NCBI GenBank assembly: GCA_965153455.1
Contig: OZ234494.1
Location: 13,702,001 to 13,766,000 of the forward strand
Reading direction: 5' to 3'
Source of the DNA: Sphagnum compactum
Taxonomy: Eukaryota; Bryophyta; Sphagnopsida; Sphagnales
DNA length: 64,000 nt
In this document: piece after piece, positions 38,540-50,100 of the stretch
Numbering within the stretch: position 1 is the stretch's first letter
Layout: each line of letters starts with the position of its first letter
The notes under the pieces: model-generated
What the model was told of the DNA's origin: nothing
Seen by the model: only the letters and a program-made list of their open reading frames with translations
The model's database searches: none
Translations under genes and position numbers: made by a program

Positions 38540-39240
38540 AACAAGTATGGGACAACAATCGAATGCCAATTCAACACACACTATTCAAGCAATACATTTG
38601 GGAGGTGGTAATGGTCCTTTAAGAAACGGCATTTTAGGAGGTGGTGATAGTCCTCCAAGGTAGCTTGGGAGCCACAAGAAGAGGGGGCAAAATTGGAGGA
38701 AATTTGGCAAGTTGTCATGGACCATCAATCGTCAATTAGGTGGTGGACCACTATGTGGATCCCCAAATGGAGGTCCACCAAATGCACCCCCAAGAAAAAG
38801 ACTTCCTTGGAACCCTAGTACCCACCTTGGTCCCCATTCCAACTTCGAAAGCAACCTCAATTTTGATAGTGCTTCCATTGACAAAAAGGTGCTACCATAC
38901 CTAATATATGTACTTGAGCTAAATGTACATATTCAAGTGTGATGAAAAGCAATTACCATAAATGGTGAACACAATAATATGGACATTGTCAATTATTATG
39001 TTTTTCTTTTCATGATGACATTTATAAATGGGCAAAAAATTTCATGCAAAATCATTCAAATTGTGCTTTTTACAAATTGGAAGTTTTCTTTGCAAAAAAA
39101 TTAAAAGGTTCAAATTGATGAACAAAACTACATGGCATTGTGTGTCATCAAGCAAAAAAAAGATGAAAATGTGAAATTTATTATGAAAAAATTGTGAAAA
39201 TGATACAACACCTCGGGGGGTACATTAGTTTTAAAAAATA
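38540..39240 (+). pseudogene. retrotransposon gag-like relic
   Basis: The frame at 38712-38942 begins in a Gly/Pro-rich stretch (GGGPLCGSPNGGPPNAPP) and continues SIDKKVLPYLIYVLELNVHI. After a stop and frame changes the homology goes on with KWAKNFMQNHSNCAFYKLEV (about 39030) and a region matching QNDEQVYMAL..IKQ of plant Ty3/gypsy-type gag proteins. Gag forms the particle that packages element RNA. It is broken by several stops and frame changes, and no protease, reverse transcriptase, integrase or LTR was recognised nearby. The call rests on remembered family patterns. Confidence 0.45.
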
Positions 39241-41180
39241 AAAAATGCGTGAGTAAAAATATAGGGTGCAATATATTGGTTGTTGGGTAAAAATATAAGT
39301 TAATTAGTTTTAAAATAGGGTACATTTTATTCAAATAATCAATTTAATTATAATATAGGGTATGTAATAATTTGAAATAATGGATTATAATTAATATAGG
39401 GTGGCTTTAATATGTATATATTAAGAAATTAGATAATAATAAGGTGATAAAAAATAGGTTGGACAATTATCTAATACCCCCCCCTAAAAATGGTCATTTG
39501 ACACACGTAGATTTCAAATTTTACATTAAGTTTCCCCCCAAGGTACAACACCCTTTTCAAAAGTTTATAATTCACATTATGAATTTTTTTTGTTATGCAT
39601 TAAGCTAATAGATTAATGGATGAATGTTTGCAAGCTAACCTTGGGGTTATAGGTTAGATTATTATAAGTTAACACATGATGTACATTGATTTGTTTTTCA
39701 AATTTCAATTGTTGCATCATTAGTTAGCATTCAAAAAGGGATTTAGCATTAAATGGTGATAGGTTCTAAGATTTTATCTAAACATTAAAAATATTCGTTT
39801 AAAAATACTACCAATTAAATCAAAATCCAAATGTTGTGAAAACATTTCAAAAATAATTTAAATCAAAATTTGTATAAAAATGCAAATTTTGGCATTTAGA
39901 TAATGAGTATATTATAACATGGTGTCCAATAAAATTTTGAAATTAACTCTCAAGGTGTTATTTTCCATTTAACTATATGCCTAAATCATTCAAAATGAAT
40001 TTCCAAAATTCTACCCATCACCAAAAACTTGAAACAATCGAAATGGAGATAGATATCAAAATTTTCATATTCAAAACAAACATTTACATACCAAGTTATT
40101 TTATTTATAAAAGTGGGCCAAATAAATTACTAGAAGCATTCCATAGCCAATCCTTATCATAATTTTGTCATTAAAACCATTTATTCATAATATTAATGAT
40201 CTTCAATCCTACCATATAATTGGTTGTCTGAAATCATTTTTATTTACAAATAACTTTGTTTGTTGTCATTATTACAAAATGTGGGTGTAATTCACTAATC
40301 CCCATTCATTGGAGTGGTGAATCCATTGGCTCCCCGCTAGGTCTCATTCAATGGGAACAACGAATTCATTCAAAATCCAATGAAAGCATTCGATGAACAA
40401 AGGACACATTTCTTGTAGTGTTTGCTACAACAATTGGTATTTGTTTTTCAAATCTTGAAAATTTAATGACCTTGAAACCCATGGCATGGCCATTGGGTGA
40501 ACTACCCTTTTGTGTGTCTAACATGAAATTTACCCATCAAAATATGAAATACAATTGTGACATGTAATTGTCAATTTGTGATGTAAACAAAGGGGTGTGT
40601 ATAGTGTAGGTGTTCAAGGTTGGGAGCATCTCAAATCATGGCTTTACAAATGAACCTTATAATCTCAAATTTCTCTAAATCATAAAATGAAAATTTTGAA
40701 ATTATTGAACTTTAAAAGAAGGAAACTCTGAAATTTTTTCATGTTATCAAGTTTGGATCAATTATCATGGAATGTTCCTTTTAAACAATTGCCTACAAAT
40801 TGGAAGAATCTAATCCTAAGTTTTAGCCTTCTTATGTAGTGGTATGTTGGCAGTTCATTAGTAAGCAAACTAGGAAACTTCATTCATTTTATGATGCTAA
40901 TTCTAAGGATTTGCAGTTGTTCATGCAAGAATCTAAAGGAGTGAATGAAAGATCCATTCAGGAAATGGGCAAACAATCATGCTTATCACAAAATCAGGTT
41001 CCTGTCAACTTTGATTACTAGAAAACTTGGTCCTATGCCATTACACAATTCCACTCAAATCCAGTTTTAGTGGGATGGGACTGGTCCATACCAATGTACA
41101 TTGGATGTAAAGGATTGGTCTAGTGAATTGGTCCACCCAAATCCAATTCAAAACGCTAAAAAACACAAATTTCTTCTTTT
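39241..41180. other. intergenic DNA with a CACTA-like right terminus
   Basis: No gene was recognised. The block ending CACATTTCTTGTAGTG at 40420 has the form of a CACTA 3' terminus (reverse complement CACTACAAGAAATGTG). It matches the end of repeat A more completely than repeat A itself does. No left partner was found. Confidence 0.45.
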
Positions 41181-41510
41181 AGACCCCTCCTACTTCCAAA
41201 GCTTATAACTTTCTCAACTCCTATTCAAATTGAGTGATCTAAAGTGCTATGAGAGTGCCACCTTAATTTCTATAAGTCATCTTGGAAGTCTAAAGGTAGT
41301 TGAGCAACATACAAGGACTATTTGGGTGATTTTAGAATGGTTTCCTAGTGTTGGGCGTGGCACTTTTTCAACTTTTTGACCATGCACACTTTGAAGGGCC
41401 ATAATTTTCTCATTCTAATCCATTTTTGACAATTTTTAGTGCTATGAATGTGTCAAGAAGAGATCTCCAACTTTTCTTCAGAAATCATAAACAAAGGAGG
41501 GCTCCTTTGA
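41181..41510 (+). repeat. dispersed repeat D, copy 2
   Basis: Colinear with 11590-11935, with shared blocks CCCTCCTACTTCCAAA, ATAACTTTCT, AAAGTGCTATGAGAG, GTCATCTTGGAA, CAACATACAA, TTTTCTCATTCTAATCC and GACAATTTTTAGTG. This copy has a longer middle section. Confidence 0.65.
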
Positions 41511-41639
41511 ATTTTGTTGAGCTCTAAATTCTTATTTGTTTGGACATTAGCCTATCAACCTAATGCATTAGTAAATAACAAAACTTCAAGTTTATGAGAT
41601 TTTTCTAATGATGGTACAACCAACATAATAATAGCCAAC

Positions 41640-42005
41640 ATAAGTATAAGCAACATACATATAGCCAACCTAGGTATAGCCAACTAAAGTATAGCCAACA
41701 TAGGTATCGTTAACATAGGTATAGCCAACATAGGTATCACCAACATATGTATAGCCAACATAAGAATAGCCAACATAGGTTTAACCAACCTAAGGATAGC
41801 CAACTAAAGTATAGCCAACATAGGTTTAACCAACATAAGAATAACCAACATAGGTTTAGTCAACCTAGGTATAGCCAACATCAGAATAACCAACATAGGT
41901 ATAGCCAATATAAAAATAACAACATAAATATAACCCACATAAGAATAACCAACATAAGTATAACCAACATAGGTTTAGCCAACATAGGTATAGCCAACAT
42001 AACGT
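41640..42005 (+). repeat. 15-bp minisatellite (AACATAGGTATAGCC type)
   Basis: About two dozen imperfect copies of ATAGCCAACATAGGT follow each other. Since 15 is a multiple of three, the array stays open in one frame and yields a false protein rich in Q, H, N and S between 41747 and 42007. Beyond 42005 it grades into TAGGTTA-rich sequence. Confidence 0.85.
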
Positions 42006-42480
42006 AAATGTAGGTACATAACTTAATTATAGCCTAAATATAACCTACATAACCTAAGGCAGGTTACATAGCCTAGATGTAGCTTATATAACCTAGGGTT
42101 AGCTTATAATATAACCAAAGTTACCTTAGGTGTTTAGTTTAGGTCGCCTATGTTTGCTTAGGTACCTATCCTAAATTAGCCTAAAGCAAACAAATCTAGT
42201 ATATTTTAACTAGGCTATTTAAATACGTTGAAAAAAACTATGATTTTGTTGACATGTTATTTCACATAAAAAGGAAATAATGCAATGGTTGAGGACTTGG
42301 CCTTCAAAATGGAGGTGAGGGGTTCAAGTCCTAAATCTTGCAACCTAGTTGGTGAAACCAACCTAGGTTAGGCTTACTAAGTTTCATTAGCCATGCTAGG
42401 CCTTCTAAGAGGTTAGGTTTTTTAACCTAGGCCGACTAGGCCTAAGTACCTAGGTGCATAAGTCTAATTACCTACGTACA
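42006..42480 (+). repeat. TAGGTTA-rich repeat with tRNA-like core, copy 2
   Basis: CCTAGG, AACCTAGG and TAGGTACCTA motifs surround 42274-42335. There CAATGGTTGAGGACTTGG and, about 30 bp on, GGGGTTCAAGTCC resemble the A and B boxes of a tRNA promoter. The order and spacing fit a tRNA-derived SINE head. A proper acceptor stem and anticodon arm were not found, so it is not called as a tRNA gene. Confidence 0.4.
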
Positions 42481-44295
42481 TAGTGGATAGGTGCCTCGGC
42501 CTAGCCTTGCCACATGGCAACACCTCATTGGATGTCTAATGTTTACCACGTGGCAACATATAATTGTATGCCTATGTTTGCCATGTGGCAACACATCAAA
42601 TGAATGCCTACACATGCCACATGGCATCATTTCAATGGAGAAGGACTTGCCATATTTTTAATTAATCATTTAATCCAATAGCATAAGAAGGCCCAATCTT
42701 GACCATTGGATGGTTTTCCATGATTGTACTAAATAATATCACTTGACCAATCCACTAAAGTTCCATTGGTAGTTGCCACGCAACCCCGATTAGTAGCCCA
42801 TTCCATTATGTTAGGCCAAATGTCACTATAATGTCACTATAGTGGAATTGGTTTAGTCCACTAAAAAATGAATGGATTATGTAGTGGTTAGGACCACATC
42901 TCCTAGTAATTTGTCCCTGTATAGAACAGAATTCAAAAGTGCAATTCATCTTTCTATTTGAATAATCTTGAGATTATGTTATGATGACCCCTTTTGTATT
43001 CTACTACTTGGTTTGATTTGATTAAACATTGGTTTCTTTCAACTAACATAGTTGCACAATGTAGCTTAGTGAACAACTCTAATAAGTCTTGCTTTGTGCA
43101 AGGGTTTTGTTATGAAGTCCAATGTGTGAGTAGATACAACCTTTTTCCATGGACAAAATGTCAGGTCCAAGTTCTTGGGTCATGGATTCATACTACTTGG
43201 ATTCATCCAAGGTGTCTTTTATGGGTTATTTGAAATGTTTTTATTGTTCTTGTGAAAAGAACATATTTTGTTTTCTCAATGTGACACACATTGTATGAAT
43301 TACTCAAAATACATGAGATCTTAAGCAGTAATACGTCAAACACTTAAATTCCATGTGCATTTTGAAGATTCCAAAGTTTGACACAATTTTGAGTTATTTT
43401 ATTAGAATGGCATCATGACTCAAGATATATTATGCCAAAGGAACTCCTTCCATGGGCTCTTCAAACTTGTTGACATGGTGAGTGGTTATAGGTTGAAGTT
43501 TACCTTGATATGTAGGAAAAGGGAGACAAATATGAATTAAATCAGGGTGTTATAGATCCCCATTCAAGTAATTCCATGTCAAAAGTTAAAGTTAAGGTGG
43601 TGCAGTTTTCACCGATTTTACTAAACTGGGAGAAGGGTGATGTGATCATTATAGTAATGATTATCAAACTACAATAAATGGATATGTGTGACAGAATTGT
43701 CATCACAATGAAGTTTAACTCTTCTTTGGGGTGATATCTTCATGTGTTTGATAAGAACTTTTGGGCCCTCCCTCAAACCAATGGCAGAAGCGTCAAGAAA
43801 TTGGACATGAGACCACTAGCTTGTCACCACTTAACTTTCTTGCTAGAGCATCAATTGCTTGCTTATGGGCTATAGTGTGAAAACTTGTAGTAGCAACTAA
43901 AATTAACCCTTACTTCTTAACACTTGCATCATATCAACCCATGCTTTTAAGATCCAAGACAATATGTATGTAATACCCTAATTTTGTCTTTGGAGTAGTG
44001 AAACAAAAACAACTAGTAGCAAGAACAACCATGGACCATAAGCATGGATAGTTCTTGATTGTTCCTAATTGTTTTGTGCATGCCAAATACTTGTACATAG
44101 TTCACCCCAGTTATCTCGTCTCTACAAAGTGTCAAATCATTCTTTATCTCTGGATTACTAATGATGACCATGGGTCACTACTATTGATGGTGCATGTTGC
44201 TTTTGAATGTGCAAAAAATGACAACGGCATCTACCTTTCAAGGTGTTTTGGATGGTGTAAGGAGATTGCCCCTTTGGCATGTAAAAATGCAACAA
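42481..44295. other. intergenic DNA before the CACTA transposase relic
   Basis: No recognisable gene. TGCCACATGG/CCACGTGGCAAC motifs recur at 42500-42630. The left terminus of the autonomous CACTA element should lie in or before this stretch, but no CACTGGAAGAAA-like end was found. Confidence 0.4.
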
Positions 44296-45716
44296 CATCA
44301 AGATGATAGGCTTTGGGTTAGGGAAAAACAGTGGGCCAATTTGTACTAACTAAAATGTCTACATTGTCCTTGCACCAAATGCAAAGGATGCTTCTTATAC
44401 AACATTACAAATGTGAGGGAATACTTGATCCATAATGGAAGGGATCCAAAATATAGAGTTTGGAAAGGACTAGGAAATAAAAACTCATTAGACGAGGAGT
44501 GGGAAGAGGAATTTAGGGTTCCAACAAGACAGTAGATCCAAGAACTTGATTATTTGTTGATATGCAAATTATGGTAATTGATGCATTCCAACAAGCAGAT
44601 GATTTAATGGCATTAGAAGTTAAAGCTTTAGATGTTGTGGAGGAGGTTTAAATAGGGTAGCTAGTGAATTACAAGAGGGAAGGAATGAGGGCCATACAAA
44701 TGGTGATGTCGAGGGCCAACAACCTTTGGGAGATGTTTAATTTGAGCTTGGAAACCAGGAACACAATTTTGATCCAATGGCTTTGAAGGATGCAATGAAG
44801 GAACTATATGCAGGTTCCAAATGCACAAAATTGGTGGCAACAATACTTTTTATGAACTTGTGCACAATACATGGAGTTAATAATAAATTTGCAGATGAAC
44901 TCTTTACTTTCTTATGCCAACATTTATTTTTTGAACTGAATTGTCTAGTAGCCAATTACTATGCTACAAGGGCTTTGACACAAAAACTTGGACTAAATTA
45001 TAAGAACATTCATGCATGTACTAAAGGGTGCATCTTGTTTCGAGGGGATCATAAGGATGGTGTCAATTGTCCCAATGTGGAAGTGTTTGATATAGGGATA
45101 CTATAAACAAAGTGTTGCTTGTGAAAATGTTTCACCATTTTCCTATAATCCCTAGACTTCAATGACTCTTCAAGACACTTGCAATGTTTGAATTAATGTT
45201 GTGGCATTCACAAAATAATAGTCTAAATGGCCTTATGAGGCATCCATGTGACTCAAAGGCTTGGAAACACATTCATTAAAAGTTCCCTAATTTTGTAGCA
45301 AATCCACAGAATGTGCACCTAACTCTTGCTACAGATGGGGTCAACCCATTCAAGTTGACCCAATCAACATGGTTTAGGTGGCCAATAACATTACTAATTC
45401 ACAATTTACCTCCTTGGTTGACGAATTAAAAAAATTTCATCATGCTCACATTATTGATTCTAAGGAATATCACTAGTAGAAATCAACCAAAATGTGACCA
45501 CTTCATTTGCAACTAGATGTGACTTGTAATCATTTGCAACTAAGTTTGGGAGTATTTACAACTATTTTTGTCATTCTTACAACTATGATGTAACTATTGG
45601 AAACTTCAACCTATCGGTTGGATGGCTTTTAGGTTTATTTTCATTCATGAACATATTGATATGTCCCATTAGTCGCAATAGTCCCCAAATTAGTCACATC
45701 CTAAAGGTATTCTACA

Positions 45717-45855
45717 CACTAGAAGAAAAACCCCATTTTTCGACTTGTCTTAGGCGACTAAAAGTGTCTTTTGCGACTATTTTTGATCAAAAATAGTCGC
45801 AAAAGACACTTTTAGTCGCCTAAGACAAGTCGAAAAATAGGGTTTTCTTCTAGTG
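45717..45855. mobile_element. 139-bp palindromic mini-CACTA (MITE) with ACA target duplication
   Basis: The element begins CACTAGAAGAAAAACCCC and ends GGGTTTTCTTCTAGTG. Apart from one or two bases near the ends it is a complete palindrome centred on TGATCA at 45784-45789, with arms of about 69 nt and almost no loop. ACA precedes (45714-45716) and follows (45856-45858) it, the 3-bp duplication typical of CACTA insertions. The near-perfect arms show little decay. Confidence 0.88.
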
Positions 45856-45989
45856 ACAGTGACATAAGGTTGTATTTTTATGTATGTATTAAAATTATAT
45901 TTATGATATATGTAATATATCGTAAATATAATTTTAAATATATATATTTGTGTGTATATTAATTATGTGTATGTATGTATATTGTTCAT

Positions 45990-47190
45990 ATAATGAATCA
46001 AAAAATTAATATTTCAGTTATGAAATGTATATATATTTGAATATAAAAATGGATATTTGAATTTAAGAAATATTTATGTGAATTTAAATTTTTTATTTGC
46101 ATTCTGATTTTTTTTGTTTACTTAAAAATCATTATTTGAGTCTGCAAATTGTTGTTCCAATTCTAAAAATCAATATTTCAACTTTGAACATTGTTATTCA
46201 AATATACAAATTCATATTTCAATACTAAAAATTATAATTTCAATTTTGAAAATTATATTTGAACCTAAAAATTGTTATTCCAATTCTAAAACATTTTATT
46301 TGAATCTAAACATAAATATTTGAATTTTAAATTATAAATATGGATTCTTAAATTTTTTTGTTTTATTCAAAAATATATGTTTGACTATAAAATTACAATT
46401 CAAATTATGAAAATTATTTTTAAACATTAAAATTGATGTTTCAATTCCGAAAATTGCTACTGGAATTCATTATACATATATATATGATTTAAAACATTTG
46501 AATTTAGAAACTATTATTTCAATTCTCAAAATTGTTATTGGAATTCTTTCTTTAATTACTTGAATTTGGAAAAAAACTATTTGAATTTGAAAATTAATAT
46601 TTGAATTCTCTATTTTTACATTTATTTTTATTTTTAAAAATTCGTCCTTAAAATTATATTTCAATTTTGAATACTACTATTTCAATTCTTCAAAGAATTA
46701 GTTGAATTTGAAATTTGATATTTGAATCTGAAATTTGCTATTTCAATTCCTTAAAAAATTATTTAAATTTTTTTTAGAATTATTTAAATTCAAAAAGCTT
46801 ATTTGATCTAAAATTTGATATTTGAATTCTGGATTATTCTTATAAATTCTAGAAATTAATATTTCAATTTTGAGTTTTTAAGTTTAAATTAAAAACCTTA
46901 TTGATTTGAAACTTGAAATTGCAATTCCAAATTATTATTTTTGGATTCTCAGAATTAATATTTTAATTCAGAAAATTATTACTTGATTCTAAAAATGGAC
47001 ATTTCAATTTTGAATCCGAAAATGGACATTTCAATTTTGAATCCGAAAATTGACAATTCATTTCTGAAACTTTTTATTTAAATTCAAAGACTTATTTCAT
47101 CAAAAAAATGATATTTGAATTTTGAATTGTTTTTTTGGAATCTAAAATTAATATTTCAATTCCAAAACTTATTGATTGAGTTTTAAGGTT
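45990..47190. repeat. AT-rich periodic tract (ATTTGAATT / ATTTCAATTCT motifs)
   Basis: About 1.2 kb in which ATTTGAATT, ATTTCAATTCTGAAAATT and AAAATTATTATTT recur every 20 to 40 bp with much variation. One longer exact block (TGGACATTTCAATTTTGAATC) occurs twice near 46997-47045. It is noncoding and forms the core of the 2.65-kb insertion. Confidence 0.7.
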
Positions 47191-50100
47191 TTTTCTACTA
47201 GTGTTATCCATAATGAATGACTTTTATATATATTTATAAATGATTATATTTATTACATATAAGTTACACTAAATAATTATTTTTCAAACATAGGTTTTTA
47301 CATTATATATTTTATATTCTTACAGTAAAAAAATTAATTACTATAATTAATGTTTCATTATTAACAAGGGGTGTGGTCATCAAATTTCATATTAAGAAAT
47401 TTGTGCATATGGGATGAACCAATCAAAAGGCTTAACCCAAAACAAAAAAAAAATTATGCACAATTTTAAATTATCAACCTCCCCAACCTACGTATCTACC
47501 TAGCTAGGTAGATACATAATATGACCTACCCATTTAAGTCAACCTATGTACCTACCTACTTAAGTACCTACTTATATGAATAGGTATTTCACCTAGGAAA
47601 ATAGACCTACCTACCTATTTTTTTACCTAAGTAAATAGGTAGGTAGGTATGTAGCCTAGGTTTGTAGGCACCTATTTATGTACCTACCTAAGCACCTACC
47701 AACCTAATATTAATATTTTGTATTAAATTCATCTTAAGTTGCCATGTGGCATATTTACATTGGGCCATGTGTCATAATGTAGGATCATCCAAACATTTGA
47801 ATTGAACGTCCTAGATTATTTCAAAATAATAATTATTATTATATTTTAAATAATTCAATATTAAAACACGTGGAAACACATCATTTGCCTCAATTGTGAC
47901 CAAAATAGTTGCATTATAGTTGCATGTGACAATACGTATACAATGGAATCAAAGGATGAACTTGTATTTGTTGATTTTTTCTTTCATCCGATACCCCTTG
48001 TTGTTTGCAACTAATGTCTCTTGTGACTTGTCCAAGGCGACTAATGAGATTTAGTCACAAATGTCGCTTGCACCTATATTTTAGTCGCAAAAACTAGTCG
48101 AAAATACCTGTTTTTCTTTTAATGTATATCACATATGAACACTTTGATGTTTAAATCTACAACCATTAGTTGATGAACTATAACAATTTTGGATTGGAGT
48201 TCAAGCATACGATGTGCTAAAACCCTTTGGCTCTAGGTCATTTACATTGAAAGGTATGTTGATTTGGACCATCCAAAATTTGCTTGAATATGGGACAGTT
48301 GCAACGGTGGCACATCAAGGATTTGCCGCATGTTCGATATATGTTTAGGGTGGAGAACTTGGTCAAATTAGGGAAGCAAACTTACATTGGAACACATAGG
48401 TGGTTACCAAAAGGGCACCCATATAGGACTGCCAAAATGAAAGATCATTTCAATGGGCAGTTGAAACACGCCCTAAACCAAAAATTGTCATGGCAAATGA
48501 ACAATCAGCATGAGCTACAAAGTATAAATCTTGGTTGGAATTAAGTGGCAAAGACCGTGGAAATGGGGACGCATCCAAAGAACACGATGTGTAGTGTCGA
48601 AATGTCTTACATGATTTACCATATTGGAAGGTATGTAATTGATGTAATTATCTTTTTATTGAGTTGCAATTTTGCATTGAGCATGTAGATTAAATGCACT
48701 TGAATTGATGTGGCAAGTATGTGTTTAAACATTTTAGGTTTTTGTAAAATTGGCCCAAAAATAAGTTAACTTTTAGTTCTTAGAAGTGTTTGTTGCAATC
48801 ATAGTCCAATTACTTGTTAGTTGTAGGTTAATCATATACAAGTGAAATGTTTAGTGATTTAAAGATAGATATGTGGTAGCATTTGAATATCATATTACCA
48901 TATTTTTTGGATCTTATGAGACCTAGATTGGGGTACTAGTCATAGAGAATGATGATGACCTTTATTAAGTTAAGTCATAGTTCAAGCTTAAGCATAGGAC
49001 AATGGGTATTCTTATGGGGTTACCATTTTGTTGGCATATACTGTTGCTAGAGTATTTTGAAAGGGTTACCATTTTGTTGGCAAATTGTTTATGGGCTGAT
49101 GTGAGAAGCATGCATTTATTAATTTTGCAAAAAACTAATCATCACTTATGGTGTTGTGATTGTCATAGGAGCTTCTAGTTCAATAGACATTAGATGGCAT
49201 GCATTGTGAACAAAATTTTGCTAAGAATATCTTGAAAATAATGACTGGTGAGAAGGATACAATGAAAATGAAGAGGGGTTTGCAATGAAGATGAATGAGA
49301 CAACATTTTTGCTTAGTTATAAACCCTCGAAGAGGTGGCAAGATGCTAAAACTAGTAGCCCTAGCAACCCCTTATGTGTTGATGCTAAGTGAATTTGACA
49401 CATTTGCAACCACAATTGAAAATTTGCAAACACCATCAAAACATGTTTCAACGATGGGGAGGTACATTAGGAAGAAGAATTTTGGAGGTTTAAAATCACA
49501 TGACTACCATGTTTTGATGTAACAATTTTAACCTTTAGCATTACATGGTCTTCTAGCTATAGGGCCTCGGATTGTAGTGATGAAAATTTCTAGAATTTTG
49601 AAGCAAATTTGTAACAAGGTTTGGAATCCAAGTGAAATTGAATCACATAGAGATGATGTTGTTGTTAGCCTTGTTTTGGAGGAAATGCATTTCCACCTTC
49701 CTTTTTTGACATCATGACGCATTTGTTGTATCCTCTTGTGGATGAATTAAATCTATGTGGACTAGTGGCTACTAGATGGATGTATCCAATTGAAAGGTAC
49801 ATGAAAACCCTAAAGACTTATGTGCAAAATATGACAAGGCCTAATGGATCCATAGCTAAAAGGTACATTAAGGATGAATGCATTGGTTTCATTTAACCAA
49901 ATATTTGCAAAGATTTGAAGTTGTGTAGTGGCACATATGGGATGTTAAAGAAGAAAAAAGAAATGTTGGTAAAGTTTTAGAAGGTGTTGGGCAAAAAATT
50001 TTGATGACTCCAGCCTTGCATGATTTGCCCACCAATACGTACTAACCAACATCAATTTAATGTCACCTTGGCTTGAATAAGTAAGATCCATTCTTTCTTG

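Larger units (their letters stand above)
45471..48124. mobile_element. 2654-bp non-autonomous CACTA-like insertion in the transposase relic
   Basis: The left end reads CACTAGTAGAAA and the right end TTTTTCTTTTAATG (a decayed TTTTAGTG). TAT flanks it on both sides (45468-45470 and 48125-48127), the 3-bp target duplication expected of CACTA elements. Dropping the insertion and one TAT gives a continuous transposase frame across the junction. Both end regions are rich in GCAACTA, GCGACTAA and GTGACTTG motifs in opposite orientation, as CACTA subterminal regions are. The interior is noncoding: a nested palindromic element, a long AT-rich periodic tract and an ACCTACCTA-rich tract at 47480-47705. 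A second terminus-like TTTCTACTAGTG at 47192-47203 is the exact inverse of the left end, so the insertion may be composite. Confidence 0.7.

Noticed and set aside
41747-42007. 86-codon frame rich in Q, H, N and S
   Set aside because: It is a translation of the 15-bp minisatellite, which stays open because 15 is divisible by three. No start context or splice sites support it.
42274-42335. tRNA gene
   Set aside because: A and B boxes can be seen but no acceptor stem pairing or proper anticodon arm, and a diverged copy sits in another repeat.
49528-49722. Minus-strand frame in the CACTA relic
   Set aside because: The plus strand carries recognisable transposase homology through this stretch.
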